In this document: positions 20,776 to 29,131 of the stretch, piece by piece | How the letters are laid out: every line of letters begins with the position of its first letter | Position numbering within the stretch: position 1 is the first letter of the stretch | Assembly (NCBI RefSeq): GCF_000765665.2 | Contig: NZ_JROZ02000003.1 | Location: 1 to 64,000 of the forward strand | DNA length: 64,000 nucleotides | Direction: 5' to 3' | From: Helicobacter sp. MIT 05-5293 | GTDB lineage: Bacteria; Campylobacterota; Campylobacteria; Campylobacterales; Helicobacteraceae | Program-made: the position numbers and the translations under genes | The notes under the pieces: generated by a model | Told to the model about the DNA's origin: nothing | Seen by the model: only the letters and a program-made list of their open reading frames with translations | The model's database searches: none

Positions 20776-21846
20776 ATGACACTGCTTATTATTTATTGCA
20801 TGATTGCTATTGTGGTATGTTTTTTTTGCTCCATTATGGAATCTGTGTTTCTTTCTATCACACCTTCATTTGTTGCGAGCTATGAAAAAAAGAATCCAAA
20901 AATTGGCGGTTATCTTAGACATTTGAAAAATAATGTCGATGATGCTGAAGGGGCGATTTTGGTGCTTAATACCTTTGGTGTTACGGCTACTTCTACGGGA
21001 GTGGGGATTCAGGTCGCACAAGTTTTTGGTTTGGAATGGCAGACTTTTGGAGCGGCTTTGCTTACGATTGTGTTGATTTATGTGTCTGAAATCTTCCCTA
21101 AAACTTTGGGGACAGCGTATTGGAAGACTTTCGCTCCTTATGTTACTTTGAGCATACATTATTTGCTTAAAATTACTTATCCGCTTGTAGCGATTTCTCG
21201 ATTGATCACGCGTTTTGTCAAATCAAGCGCAGGGAATGCCATTAGCCGTGATGAGATTCTTGCAGCGAGTCAGATAGGGCAGCAGGGTGGCTCCATCAGC
21301 AAACGCGAAGAGAGTATTATTGAGAATCTCTTGAAACTCAAAGATTATCAAACCATTGATATACTCACACCTAGAAGCGTAGTTTTTGCATTGCACCATG
21401 ATGCGACAATCAAAGAAGCTCTTAGCCTGAAAGGCACTTATCATCATTCCTATATCCCTATTTATGGTGAGAATCTTGATAATATCATCGGTGTTGTATG
21501 CGCTCAAGATATTTTAGAAGAAGCCATTGAGGACAATAAAGACAAAAGAATCTTTGAACTAATGAAACCAGTGTATATCGTGCCTTTTAATCTTTCGGTT
21601 TTGAATCTGCTTAATTTATTTCTCACTAAGAATGAACGTTTTTTTGCAGTGCAAGATCGTTATGGGCAATTAGCCGGGATTGTTACGCTTGAAGATAGTA
21701 TTGAGACACTTTTAGGTGAAGAGATTATTGATGAATTTGACGAAGCTGCCGATATGCAAAAGCTTGCAAAAGAGAGAATTCGAGGTTATTATTTAAGATA
21801 TTTGGAGAGGGTTAAAAATAATCAAGACAAAGTAAAAGATGAATAA
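20776..21846 (+). CDS. DUF21/CBS-domain membrane protein (CNNM/CorB family), copy 2
   Basis: A 356-aa paralogue of the preceding gene with the same order: membrane region with EIFPKTLGTAYWKT (about 110-123), SRDEILAASQIGQQGGSI, then two CBS domains (DILTPRSVVFALHHD, SYIPIYGENLDNIIGVV, FAVQDRYGQLAGIVTLEDS). It ends in a charged helix. A GTG at 20773 immediately precedes the ATG at 20776; the ATG is preferred, with AAGGAG in front. The tandem pair may form a heterodimer through the CBS domains, which is inferred. Confidence 0.88.
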   Translation: MTLLIIYCMIAIVVCFFCSIMESVFLSITPSFVASYEKKNPKIGGYLRHLKNNVDDAEGAILVLNTFGVTATSTGVGIQVAQVFGLEWQTFGAALLTIVLIYVSEIFPKTLGTAYWKTFAPYVTLSIHYLLKITYPLVAISRLITRFVKSSAGNAISRDEILAASQIGQQGGSISKREESIIENLLKLKDYQTIDILTPRSVVFALHHDATIKEALSLKGTYHHSYIPIYGENLDNIIGVVCAQDILEEAIEDNKDKRIFELMKPVYIVPFNLSVLNLLNLFLTKNERFFAVQDRYGQLAGIVTLEDSIETLLGEEIIDEFDEAADMQKLAKERIRGYYLRYLERVKNNQDKVKDE

Positions 21847-21887
21847 TAGAATTGTGTGAGATTTTTGTTTTCATCAAATCATAGATT

Positions 21888-23063
21888 CTATTGAGAGCAT
21901 TTGAGACAGATGTCAAGCAGTGTGTCTGCGATTTTTTTAGCTTCTTGCAAGGGAAGATTCTGATGACAGGGGATAGAGATTTCAGAACGATAGAATCTGC
22001 TTGCATTTTTGCATTGTATATCATCATCTAATACCATACGATAAAGGTTAAATTCGTAAATAGGTTTATAATGCACTTGCACACCTAAGCCTTTTTGCAA
22101 GAGTGCTTGGAAGATTTGTTCTTTCTTCTCCCAAAGGTTAGGGCGAAGCAAAATAGGATAAAGGTGATGAGAACTTTGGATATGTGGCGGTATGGGTATC
22201 GTTTCAAAATAGTTATTACCCGCAAAATATTGATCATAGAATCTAGCGATTTCTCTACGATGAGCGATAAATTCCTGCAAACGAGGTAATTGACTAATCC
22301 CTAAGGCACTTCCTAGCTCACTTAGACGCAGATTCATACCAATCAGTGTGCAGTCATAATCCCATAAAGCATTTTTTTGCACCCCATGCGAACAAATAAG
22401 CCGTGCAAAATGGGCTAATTTTTTATCGTTGGTAAGCAATGCCCCGCCTTCTGCTGTCGTGATAGGCTTAAGGGCGTGAAAGCTAAAGATAGTTGCATCT
22501 GCCAAAGAGCCTATGGGCTGATTATGGTAACTTCCACCCAAAGAATGAGAGCTATCGGAAAAGAAAGTGAGTTTATATTTATCGGCAAGACTTCGAATCT
22601 TGTTGATCTCTACACTTTTGCCTCCATAATCCACACTCACTATGGCTTTAATACAAGATCGTTGAGGGTGTGTTTTTAAAAGATTTTCCAACGCATTTTC
22701 GTCCAGATTCCCATCTGGCTTGATGTCGCAAAAAATGGGCGTAATCCCCCATTGGAGCATCATATTGGTTGTGGCAACAAAGCTTATAGGTGTCGTGATG
22801 AAACAAATTTTCTCTGGTGGATGTGTAAGAGGCGTATCATAAAGTAGATGTGCAAAATCTTTATACATAAACGCACCATAAAGTGCATAAAGTGCGGAAG
22901 TAGCGGAGTTAAAACTAATGGCATATTTAGCATTGACCAAGGAAGCAAGACGATTTTCAAATTCTAAAGTGCGCTCACCTTGTGTGAGATGAGAGGATCG
23001 AAGTGTATCACAAACAGCATGAATATCATCATCATTGATTGATTGTGTGCTGTAAGGAATCAT
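21888..23063 (-). CDS. pseC: UDP-4-amino-4,6-dideoxy-N-acetyl-L-altrosamine transaminase
   Basis: A 391-aa PLP aminotransferase of the DegT/DnrJ/EryC1/StrS family. PseC makes the amino-sugar precursor of pseudaminic acid, needed to glycosylate flagellin in Helicobacter and Campylobacter. Features are the N-terminal IPYSTQSINDDDI, SFNSATSALYAL (about 54-65), the Asp-bearing FFSDSSHSLGG and the PLP Lys in FHALKPITTAEGGAL (about 190-204). The gene abuts the flagellin-like helical protein gene (shared base at 23063), which fits a flagellar setting. Confidence 0.88.
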   Translation of the reverse strand: MIPYSTQSINDDDIHAVCDTLRSSHLTQGERTLEFENRLASLVNAKYAISFNSATSALYALYGAFMYKDFAHLLYDTPLTHPPEKICFITTPISFVATTNMMLQWGITPIFCDIKPDGNLDENALENLLKTHPQRSCIKAIVSVDYGGKSVEINKIRSLADKYKLTFFSDSSHSLGGSYHNQPIGSLADATIFSFHALKPITTAEGGALLTNDKKLAHFARLICSHGVQKNALWDYDCTLIGMNLRLSELGSALGISQLPRLQEFIAHRREIARFYDQYFAGNNYFETIPIPPHIQSSHHLYPILLRPNLWEKKEQIFQALLQKGLGVQVHYKPIYEFNLYRMVLDDDIQCKNASRFYRSEISIPCHQNLPLQEAKKIADTLLDICLKCSQ

Positions 23064-23740
23064 TATGCCAAAAGCTCTTGAACACGACTTTCGCTAAGTT
23101 TGGTTGTGTCGTGAGAAACGCGGAAGAGGTTACTAAATTTCTTTAAGAAAGATCCTTCTGTGGCTTGGACATTTTTTGCTGTTGTTTTGCCATTAGCAAT
23201 TCTTTGCGTGCTATCTTGTGCATCATCTTGAAGGATTTTTATAGCATCTTTTACTTGCACTTGTTGATCTTTAAGAGTATCATAAAATTTTTGTGCGTCT
23301 GAATCAAGAAGCTTAGGATTAAGTTTTTGAGCATCAAATATAATATTATTATCACGATCTTTGATATTTTGACTAAAAACATTGTTGCCCTCAAAGAGTG
23401 CCTTTTTAAATGTATTGTCAATATTTTTCTTAAGCGTTGCCATTTCACTTTTAATATCATCTCGTTCATTCTTCTCGAGAGTTTCTTTGCTTTCTTGTGC
23501 AAGGGTAGCATATTTTTTTGCATCAGGCTCCATAGAATCAAGCGTATTTTGAGCGACTTGAAGCCGACCGATATTGGTATTAATATCCTTGATATTTTGG
23601 GCAAGTGGGTTTGTTTTGACTTCATTCCTATCGACAACTTTTTGATCTTGCTCAACATTTTTGCTTTTTGATTTGATTTCAGATGTTTTCAACTCTTTTT
23701 GGGCAATGCTTTGACTTGTGCTACTGCTATCAATTTTCAT
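23063..23740 (-). CDS. Flagellin-like helical protein, possible flagellar co-chaperone
   Basis: A 225-aa hydrophilic, helix-rich protein without signal peptide. The stretch NIGRLQVAQNTLDSMEPDAKKYATLAQESKE, broken by proline near residue 75, and the later NIDNTFKKALFEGNNVFSQ resemble the D0/D1 coiled segments of flagellins. Helicobacter encodes a flagellin-mimicking FliS co-chaperone (HP1076), and this protein might be its relative, but I cannot align it here. It sits between accC and pseC and its stop is joined to the pseC start. The assignment is tentative. Confidence 0.55.
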   Translation of the reverse strand: MKIDSSSTSQSIAQKELKTSEIKSKSKNVEQDQKVVDRNEVKTNPLAQNIKDINTNIGRLQVAQNTLDSMEPDAKKYATLAQESKETLEKNERDDIKSEMATLKKNIDNTFKKALFEGNNVFSQNIKDRDNNIIFDAQKLNPKLLDSDAQKFYDTLKDQQVQVKDAIKILQDDAQDSTQRIANGKTTAKNVQATEGSFLKKFSNLFRVSHDTTKLSESRVQELLA

Positions 23741-23772
23741 AATTTACTCCTTATCAAATTTACTCCCCGATC

Positions 23773-25143
23773 CTATTCTGAATCAAGCATATTTTGTTCC
23801 AAATATTTTGTATGGATATTGGAAGCAAGGAAATCTTGATTTTTCATCATCTTAATGTGAAAAGGGATAGTTGTTTTAATGCCTTCGATACAAAATTCTT
23901 TCAAAGCTCGGTGCATACGATTAATAGCTTGTTGTCTGTCAGCTCCCCACACAATGAGTTTGCCAATCATAGAATCGTAGTGCATAGGCACGGTGTATCC
24001 GCTATAAGCGTGCGTGTCTAGTCTCACATTTGCACCTCCCGGTGCGATCCATCGCGTGATTTTACCAGGACATGGGTAGAATTTCTCGGGATCTTCTGCT
24101 GTGATACGGCATTCAATAGAATGCCCTTTAAAGTTAATACTTTCTTGAGAGGGAAGTTTTTCACCTTCTGCGATGCGTATCATCCACTCGACTAAGTCAA
24201 GACCGCTAATCATTTCGCTCACAGTATGTTCTACTTGCAAACGCGTGTTCATTTCCATAAAGTAAAAATCTTCATAATTTGCATCAAGTAAAAATTCAAA
24301 AGTGCCCGCTCCCACATAATGGATATATTGTGCAGCTTTGACAGCAGTCTCAAGTAATCGTTTGCGCACTTCGGGTTTAAGGACAACTGCTGGCGATTCT
24401 TCGATAAGTTTTTGTTGTCTGCGTTGCAAAGAACAATCCCTTTCGCCAATATGAAGCACATTGCCGTGTTTGTCTGCGAGAATCTGCACTTCAATGTGTT
24501 TGGGATTACGGATAAATTTTTCCATATAAATTGTGCCATCACCGAATGCACTTACTGCTTCAGATTCTGCAGCAAGGTAGAGATTTTTAAGCATTTCTGG
24601 TTTTTCAACGACACGCATACCTCTACCACCACCACCTGCAGCAGCTTTAAGAATCACAGGATAACCAATTTCTTTGGCAATTTTTTCAGCTTCTTTGTAA
24701 TTTTTTAAAGCTCCATCACTGCCTAAGATGACAGGCACACCTGCTTCTTTCATCACATCTTTTGCTTTTGATTTATCACTCATAAGAATCATTACATCAG
24801 CGGTTGGTCCGATAAATTCGATTCCGTGATGTGAGCAAATTTCAACAAAATTTTGATTTTCGCTTAAAAACCCATATCCGGGGAAAATCGCATCAGCTTT
24901 TACAAGCTCTGCTGCAGTCATAATAGCGGGTATGTTAAGGTAACTTTCACTCGATTTATCACCACCTACACAAATTTTTGCATCAGCAACATCAAGGTAA
25001 TAAGCATCTTTATCTGCTGTCGAATAAATTGCAATGGCTTGTTTGCCCATTTCTTGGATTGTTCTGATTGCTCGGAGTGTGATTTCTCCACGATTTGCAA
25101 TCAAGATTTTTTCAATTTTTTTGGTTTGAACTGATGTGCTCAT
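23773..25143 (-). CDS. accC: Acetyl-CoA carboxylase biotin carboxylase subunit
   Basis: A 456-aa ATP-grasp enzyme that carboxylates biotin on AccB, the first half-reaction of fatty acid synthesis. It has the N-terminal KILIANRGEITLRAIR, the glycine-rich ATP lid AAAGGGGRGMRVV (about 165-177), HIEVQILADKHGN, ERDCSLQRRQQK and FYFMEMNTRLQVEHTV (about 290). The length is typical. accB lies directly upstream on the same strand, 22 bp away, the usual accBC operon. Confidence 0.96.
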   Translation of the reverse strand: MSTSVQTKKIEKILIANRGEITLRAIRTIQEMGKQAIAIYSTADKDAYYLDVADAKICVGGDKSSESYLNIPAIMTAAELVKADAIFPGYGFLSENQNFVEICSHHGIEFIGPTADVMILMSDKSKAKDVMKEAGVPVILGSDGALKNYKEAEKIAKEIGYPVILKAAAGGGGRGMRVVEKPEMLKNLYLAAESEAVSAFGDGTIYMEKFIRNPKHIEVQILADKHGNVLHIGERDCSLQRRQQKLIEESPAVVLKPEVRKRLLETAVKAAQYIHYVGAGTFEFLLDANYEDFYFMEMNTRLQVEHTVSEMISGLDLVEWMIRIAEGEKLPSQESINFKGHSIECRITAEDPEKFYPCPGKITRWIAPGGANVRLDTHAYSGYTVPMHYDSMIGKLIVWGADRQQAINRMHRALKEFCIEGIKTTIPFHIKMMKNQDFLASNIHTKYLEQNMLDSE

Positions 25144-25165
25144 TTTGCATTATCCTAAACATAAA

Positions 25166-25642
25166 TTAGAGTTTTTCGACTTTGATAAGATTTGTGCTAA
25201 ATTCGACAGGTTGTCCGTCATTTACCTCAATAGCAACAATCTTGCAATCAAATTCAGCCTCAATTTCATTCATAATTTTCATTGCTTCAATGATGCCAAC
25301 CGTCTGACCCTTCTTTACTTTATCGCCTACATTGATATAAGGTGCAGCTCCGGGTGATGGAGAACGATAGAATGTCCCCACCATAGGAGAAGTGATGAAA
25401 TGCCCTTCTGCACCTTTAGAAGGTGTGTTTGCAGGAGTTATATCTGGTGTCGGAGATGGCGCACTTGCAGGGATTGAAGCGACAGGGGCATTTTGCATTT
25501 GAGTTGCAGGGATAGTGGTGATTTGCGTGTTTGCACCGGCTTTTTGCAGCTTAAGCTCAAAATTTTCTTGCTTGATGCTGAATTTGGCTATATCGCTATT
25601 GTCGAAAAGCTCCATAATCTTTTTGATTTCTTGTAGATTCAT
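25166..25642 (-). CDS. accB: Biotin carboxyl carrier protein of acetyl-CoA carboxylase
   Basis: A 158-aa carrier. The N-terminus MNLQEIKKIMELFDNSDIAKF is typical. A Pro/Ala-rich linker covers about 55-85, and the C-terminal biotinyl domain has the biotin-accepting Lys in EAMKIMNEIEAE (about residue 124). The start at 25642 has AAGGT 7 nt upstream; a longer frame from 25813 runs into the divergent dcd gene and is not credible. It is cotranscribed with accC. Confidence 0.95.
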   Translation of the reverse strand: MNLQEIKKIMELFDNSDIAKFSIKQENFELKLQKAGANTQITTIPATQMQNAPVASIPASAPSPTPDITPANTPSKGAEGHFITSPMVGTFYRSPSPGAAPYINVGDKVKKGQTVGIIEAMKIMNEIEAEFDCKIVAIEVNDGQPVEFSTNLIKVEKL

Positions 25643-25680
25643 TGGGCGACCTTTTTGAAAATTTCTAAAATAAATTGCGC

Positions 25681-25686
25681 TATAAT
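25681..25686 (+). promoter_or_regulatory. -10 box of dcd
   Basis: TATAAT lies 52 bp before the dcd start, in the region divergent from accB. No clear -35 box is visible. Confidence 0.4.
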
Positions 25687-25738
25687 ACCATATTTTCAAA
25701 AAATAGTCATTAGTAATTTTGCTAAAGTGAGGTAAAAA

Positions 25739-26305
25739 ATGGGGTTGAAGTCGGATAAATGGATTAGAGAAATGGGACAAAAGGGTATGATAGAGCCTTT
25801 TTGCGAGAAACAAATAGGGAAAAATGTCGTGAGTTATGGTTTGTCTAGCTATGGTTATGATATTCGCGTGGGCAATGAATTTATGATTTTTACTAATATC
25901 GGTGCAACACTTGTCGATCCTAAAAGTTTCGATGAAAAAAATGTCATAGAAGTCGATGCTGCAGAAAGTGGCTATTGTCTCGTGCCTCCAAATTCTTTCG
26001 CTCTTGCTCGCACAATGGAATATTTTAGAATCCCGCGCAATGTTTTGGCGATTTGTCTAGGAAAAAGCACTTATGCAAGATGTGGGATTATCGTCAATGT
26101 AACACCCTTTGAGCCAGAGTTTGAAGGACATATCACGATTGAAATCAGCAACACCACGCCTTTACCGGCTAAGATTTATGCTAATGAGGGCATTGCTCAA
26201 GTGCTTTTTTTAGAAGGAGATGAAGCGTGTGAAGTGAGCTATAAAGATAAAAAAGGCAAATATCAAGGGCAAAGAGGCATTACATTGCCTAAGGTGCTTA
26301 AATAA
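25739..26305 (+). CDS. dcd: dCTP deaminase
   Basis: A 188-aa enzyme that converts dCTP to dUTP for thymidylate synthesis. It shows MIEPF and [17 protein letters not shown] in the N-terminal third. The catalytic/trimer signature is [23 protein letters not shown], split near residues 112-134, with [26 protein letters not shown] after it. The length is standard. It stands alone, divergent from accBC. Confidence 0.95.
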   Translation: MGLKSDKWIREMGQKGMIEPFCEKQIGKNVVSYGLSSYGYDIRVGNEFMIFTNIGATLVDPKSFDEKNVIEVDAAESGYCLVPPNSFALARTMEYFRIPRNVLAICLGKSTYARCGIIVNVTPFEPEFEGHITIEISNTTPLPAKIYANEGIAQVLFLEGDEACEVSYKDKKGKYQGQRGITLPKVLK

Positions 26306-26512
26306 GCTTCTTTAGATAAATTCAATTTACGAGATAAATTTATCTCTTAAAATATGGTTTCACATTTGCACAATTTTTCAAATATTCCCTTAGTTCTTTA
26401 GCCTTATAACAAAGGCTAGAGTTTATTTTGGCTCTTTAAATTTGCATTAAAATATCTAAATCCACTTAAATATCTCGCACAGAAATCCCTAAAAATCATT
26501 AATCATTTTATT

Positions 26513-26567
26513 TAATAAAATTTATTAAATATCATTTAAGTTTTAATTAGTATAATAATCATTCTTA
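26513..26567 (+). promoter_or_regulatory. Fur-box-type promoter of peptide/barrel cassette 1
   Basis: Two Fur-like 15-mers lie 40 bp apart. The first is at 26513-26527 (TAATAAAATTTATTA, two mismatches to the published H. pylori box TAATAATnATTATTA). The second is at 26553-26567 (TAATAATCATTCTTA, one mismatch). The second overlaps a TATAAT -10 at 26551-26556, so iron-loaded Fur would block the promoter. The rest of the 347-bp gap 26306-26652 is AT-rich with no gene seen. Confidence 0.65.
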
Positions 26568-26858
26568 TAAATAAAGTTTAGTTTTTAAGTAAAAATACTT
26601 ATAAGCTAAATGAATTTTTTAAGAATAAAATTTTTGTTTATAGGAGATTTTAATGAAGAAGATTTTTTCAGTTTTTGTATTAAGTTTGACTTTAGGGACA
26701 AGTTCATTATGTGCGACAGAATCTATAAAGATTCAATCTCCAAGTATGTAAAACACAGCTTTGACTCAAGCAGAAATGGCATTTTTATTTGATTCTTCTG
26801 ATGTGAATGTCATCACACTTTCAGATGAAGAAATGGCTTTGACACAGGGGGAGGGATT
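26522..26858 (+). repeat. Direct repeat, copy A (promoter plus peptide leader)
   Basis: About 337 bp covering the promoter region and the first 68 codons of the peptide gene recur almost identically at 27844-28179. Differences are a few bases and one T indel. The identity ends at the predicted processing point of the peptides. Confidence 0.85.
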
Positions 26859-26982
26859 CTTTGCGACACTTGCTGCTAGTTTTGCTGTAAGTGCTGGTAT
26901 AGGTGCGGTTAAATGGGGTTTTTGTAGATTGACAGGCGGGAAAGGATGTCGATTTACAGCGAGTGGCAAAGCTCCCTTTTAA
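26653..26982 (+). pseudogene. Secreted peptide precursor, copy 1, with nonsense codon 33
   Basis: The frame opens with a Sec signal (MKKIFSVFVLSLTLGTSSLCA). Codon 33 is TAA where copy 2 has CAA (Gln). Beyond it the frame continues for 76 codons with TLSDEEMALTQGEG, a near match to double-glycine leaders (LSxxELxxIxGG) with Gly-Glu in place of Gly-Gly. Next comes a small Ala/Gly-rich core (FFATLAASFAVSAGIGAVKWGF) with two Cys and a basic end. A single C-to-T change explains the stop. The barrel gene 22 bp downstream is intact, so only the peptide is lost here, unless the stop is read through. Confidence 0.75.
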
Positions 26983-27004
26983 TTGATCAATTAAGGAGCA
27001 TTGA

Positions 27005-27754
27005 ATGTTTTTGGTTAGTTTTGCTAGTGCTTGTGCCGGGATAATGTTAGCATGTGCAGGCAATACAATCGACTGCCATATTTGCGAATCTTGCCAAAGT
27101 TGGGTAAGAGTAGGCATAGGCGGTATGTATGCGAACTATCAGACGCAAAATGATATAGGGAATTATGGAGGTTATTTGAATCTTGAAGTTAAAGGCGTTA
27201 CTCCTAATGCTCGATTCCAATTTGTCGGTATCAGTCGCACAGGGCTAGCAAAAAGTAATGCCTCCAACAAATCTCTTACGCTTATGGGGAGGGATTTTGA
27301 TAAAAACACTTCGGTGTTTGTCGAGCTGCGTCCCAAGGTAGGGGTGAATCTCCTCACACCTCATCGCCCCTTGTATCTTAATATCGCCTATACATTTGAT
27401 GGCACTCGTTCTCATATGGATTTAGATGATGGAATTAGGACATATATCCATCAAGTCGGATTAGATCTTGATGGGATAGTAAGGCAAAGCGAAAAGTTTC
27501 GTATCGAATATGGCGTAGGTTATGATTATGTCGTTGGGGGGTCTTATGATAATTCCTATACTACTTTAAAGCTTAATGGAGGCTATGCTTTGCGTGGTAG
27601 TCTAGGCTTTGCCTATGATATTACACAGAATGTGCATTGTTATATGAAAGCAAATCTCAAATATCAGTCTTTGAATGATGTTGCCAATAATATCGCATAT
27701 TATCCACAAAGTAGGAGTTACACAGCAGGGCTTGAGCTAGGGTTTGGTTTTTAG
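27005..27754 (+). CDS. Outer-membrane beta-barrel protein, cassette copy 1
   Basis: A 249-aa protein with alternating amphipathic strands and a C-terminal GLELGFGF ending in Phe, as recognised by the BAM machinery. After a hydrophobic but uncharged N-terminus it carries CHICESC (three Cys, two residues apart) at about 24-30, also present in copy 2 as CEICESC. AAGGAG precedes the ATG. Its last 55 residues are nearly identical to copy 2, while the middle differs, especially at strand tips. The role is unknown. It always follows a small peptide gene in this locus. Confidence 0.75.
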   Translation: MFLVSFASACAGIMLACAGNTIDCHICESCQSWVRVGIGGMYANYQTQNDIGNYGGYLNLEVKGVTPNARFQFVGISRTGLAKSNASNKSLTLMGRDFDKNTSVFVELRPKVGVNLLTPHRPLYLNIAYTFDGTRSHMDLDDGIRTYIHQVGLDLDGIVRQSEKFRIEYGVGYDYVVGGSYDNSYTTLKLNGGYALRGSLGFAYDITQNVHCYMKANLKYQSLNDVANNIAYYPQSRSYTAGLELGFGF

Positions 27755-27766
27755 AATCTAAAATTT

Positions 27767-27811
27767 AGAATCTATGAGATGTTTTTGTGATACAAAATAC
27801 TCATAGATTCT
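27767..27811 (+). terminator. Hairpin after cassette 1 barrel gene
   Basis: Perfect 12-bp arms AGAATCTATGAG and CTCATAGATTCT enclose a 21-nt loop and are followed by TTAT. A factor-independent terminator or 3'-end stabiliser is likely. Confidence 0.5.
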
Positions 27812-27834
27812 TTATAGTATTTAATATCAATCAA

Positions 27835-27889
27835 TAATAATCATTATTAAATATCATTTAAGTTTTAATTAGTATAATAATCATTCTTA
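27835..27889 (+). promoter_or_regulatory. Perfect Fur box plus second Fur box/-10 of cassette 2
   Basis: 27835-27849 reads TAATAATCATTATTA, an exact match to the H. pylori iron-Fur consensus TAATAATnATTATTA. A one-mismatch copy (TAATAATCATTCTTA) follows at 27875-27889 and overlaps TATAAT at 27873-27878. The 40-bp spacing is the same as in cassette 1. Confidence 0.8.
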
Positions 27890-28179
27890 TAAATAAAGTT
27901 TAGTTTTTAAGTAAAAATACTTATAAGCTAAATGAATTTTTAAGAATAAAATTTTTGTTTTAGGAGGTTTTTTATGAAGAAGATTTTTTCAGTTTTTGTA
28001 TTAAGTTTGACTTTAGGGACAAGTTCATTATGTGCGACAGAATCTATAAAGATTCAATCTCCAAGTATGCAAAACACAGCTTTGACACAAGCAGAAATGG
28101 CATTTTTATTTGATTCTTCTGATGTCAATGTCATCACACTTTCAGATGAAGAAATGGCTTTGACACAGGGGGAGGGATT
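27844..28179 (+). repeat. Direct repeat, copy B (promoter plus peptide leader)
   Basis: Partner of 26522-26858. The duplicated unit holds the promoter, Shine-Dalgarno, signal peptide and propeptide; the sequence diverges abruptly where the mature peptide would begin. Confidence 0.85.
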
Positions 28180-28270
28180 TGTCGCTACCACAATAGCAAC
28201 AGCTGTTCTTATGGAAGTAGGTAAAGATGTTTATAAATGGGTTAAAGGTTGGAAAATTTGGCGGCGATAA
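27974..28270 (+). CDS. Secreted peptide precursor with double-glycine-like leader, copy 2
   Basis: A 98-aa precursor. Residues 1-21 are a Sec signal ending LCA, and 22-68 are an acidic propeptide (QNTALTQAEMAFLFD, DVNVITLSDEEMALTQGEG). The mature part is about 30 residues (GFVATTIATAVLMEVGKDVYKWVKGWKIWRR in two halves), hydrophobic and then strongly cationic. The LSDEEMALTQGE stretch fits the bacteriocin leader pattern LSxxELxxIxGG except for Glu at the last position. With a C39 peptidase encoded nearby, cleavage after this motif is the natural guess. It could be an antimicrobial, adhesin or fibre subunit. No family is recognised. Confidence 0.65.
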   Translation: MKKIFSVFVLSLTLGTSSLCATESIKIQSPSMQNTALTQAEMAFLFDSSDVNVITLSDEEMALTQGEGFVATTIATAVLMEVGKDVYKWVKGWKIWRR

Positions 28271-28298
28271 AACTTGCCGAAAATCTTAAGGAGGTTTA

Positions 28299-29045
28299 AT
28301 GTCGTTTGCAGCAGGATATATTATCGGTGCAATGTGTGCAAGTGATCCGTCAAGTTGCGAGATTTGCGAATCTTGTCAGGATAGGTTTAGAATCGGTGTG
28401 GGTGGCATTTATGCCGCCTACCAAGCGGAAGATGATATAAGAAACTATGGAGGCTATCTTAATCTTGAGTATCGAGGTGCTACTCCAAAAGGACGCTTTC
28501 AGTTTGTCATTGCAGGTCATGCAGGTGCAGCAAAAAGCAACGCTTCTAGCAAATCTCTTACACTTATGGGGAGGGATTTTGATAAAAACACCGCAATGTT
28601 TGTTGAAGCGCGTCCCAAGGTAGGGGTGAATCTCCTCACATCTCATCGCCCCTTGTATCTTAATGTTGTCTATACATTGAACAATGCGATTTCTCACTAT
28701 TCTTCAGATAATGGTATTAAAACGATTGTTCATCAAGTCGGATTAGAACTTGATGGAATAGTAAGGAAAAGCTCAAAGCTTCGTATCGAATACAGCTTAG
28801 GCTATGACTATGTTTTTGATGGGTTTTATGGGATTTATGGCATTTCTAGTTCTCGTATCAGGGCGCAAGGTGGCTATACCTTGCGTGGTAGTCTAGGCTT
28901 TGCCTATGATATTACACAGAATGTGCATTATTATATGAAAGCAAATCTCAAATATCAGTCTTTGAATGATGTTGCCAATAATATCGCATATTATCCACAA
29001 AGTAGGAGTTACACGGCAGGGCTTGAGCTAGGGTTTGGTTTTTAG
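28299..29045 (+). CDS. Outer-membrane beta-barrel protein, cassette copy 2
   Basis: A 248-aa paralogue of the barrel at 27005-27754, with the same CEICESC segment near the N-terminus (about 21-27), SNASSKSLTLMGRDFDKN, RPKVGVNLL and an identical C-terminus ending GLELGFGF. AAGGAGG lies before the ATG. The N-terminus (MSFAAGYIIGAMCAS) lacks the basic residues of a normal signal peptide, an oddity shared with copy 1. A start further upstream is excluded by an in-frame stop within 10 nt. Confidence 0.75.
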   Translation: MSFAAGYIIGAMCASDPSSCEICESCQDRFRIGVGGIYAAYQAEDDIRNYGGYLNLEYRGATPKGRFQFVIAGHAGAAKSNASSKSLTLMGRDFDKNTAMFVEARPKVGVNLLTSHRPLYLNVVYTLNNAISHYSSDNGIKTIVHQVGLELDGIVRKSSKLRIEYSLGYDYVFDGFYGIYGISSSRIRAQGGYTLRGSLGFAYDITQNVHYYMKANLKYQSLNDVANNIAYYPQSRSYTAGLELGFGF

Positions 29046-29053
29046 ATGAGAAT

Positions 29054-29088
29054 CCATAGATGCTTTTAGGCTTTAAAAGTGTCTATGG
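29054..29088 (+). terminator. Hairpin between cassette 2 and the FapF-like gene
   Basis: Outer arms CCATAGA and TCTATGG and inner arms CTTTTA and TAAAAG form a long stem with a short loop. There is no strong T-run, so it could attenuate rather than end transcription into the FapF-like/C39 pair. Confidence 0.4.
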
Positions 29089-29131
29089 GGATTTGGTATT
29101 TAATTTAATGAAAATTGAAAAGAGAGTGTTA

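Noticed and set aside
27536-27541. GGGGGG inside the cassette 1 barrel as a phase-variation tract
   Set aside because: Six Gs are short, the frame is intact and the segment encodes ordinary Val-Gly-Gly.
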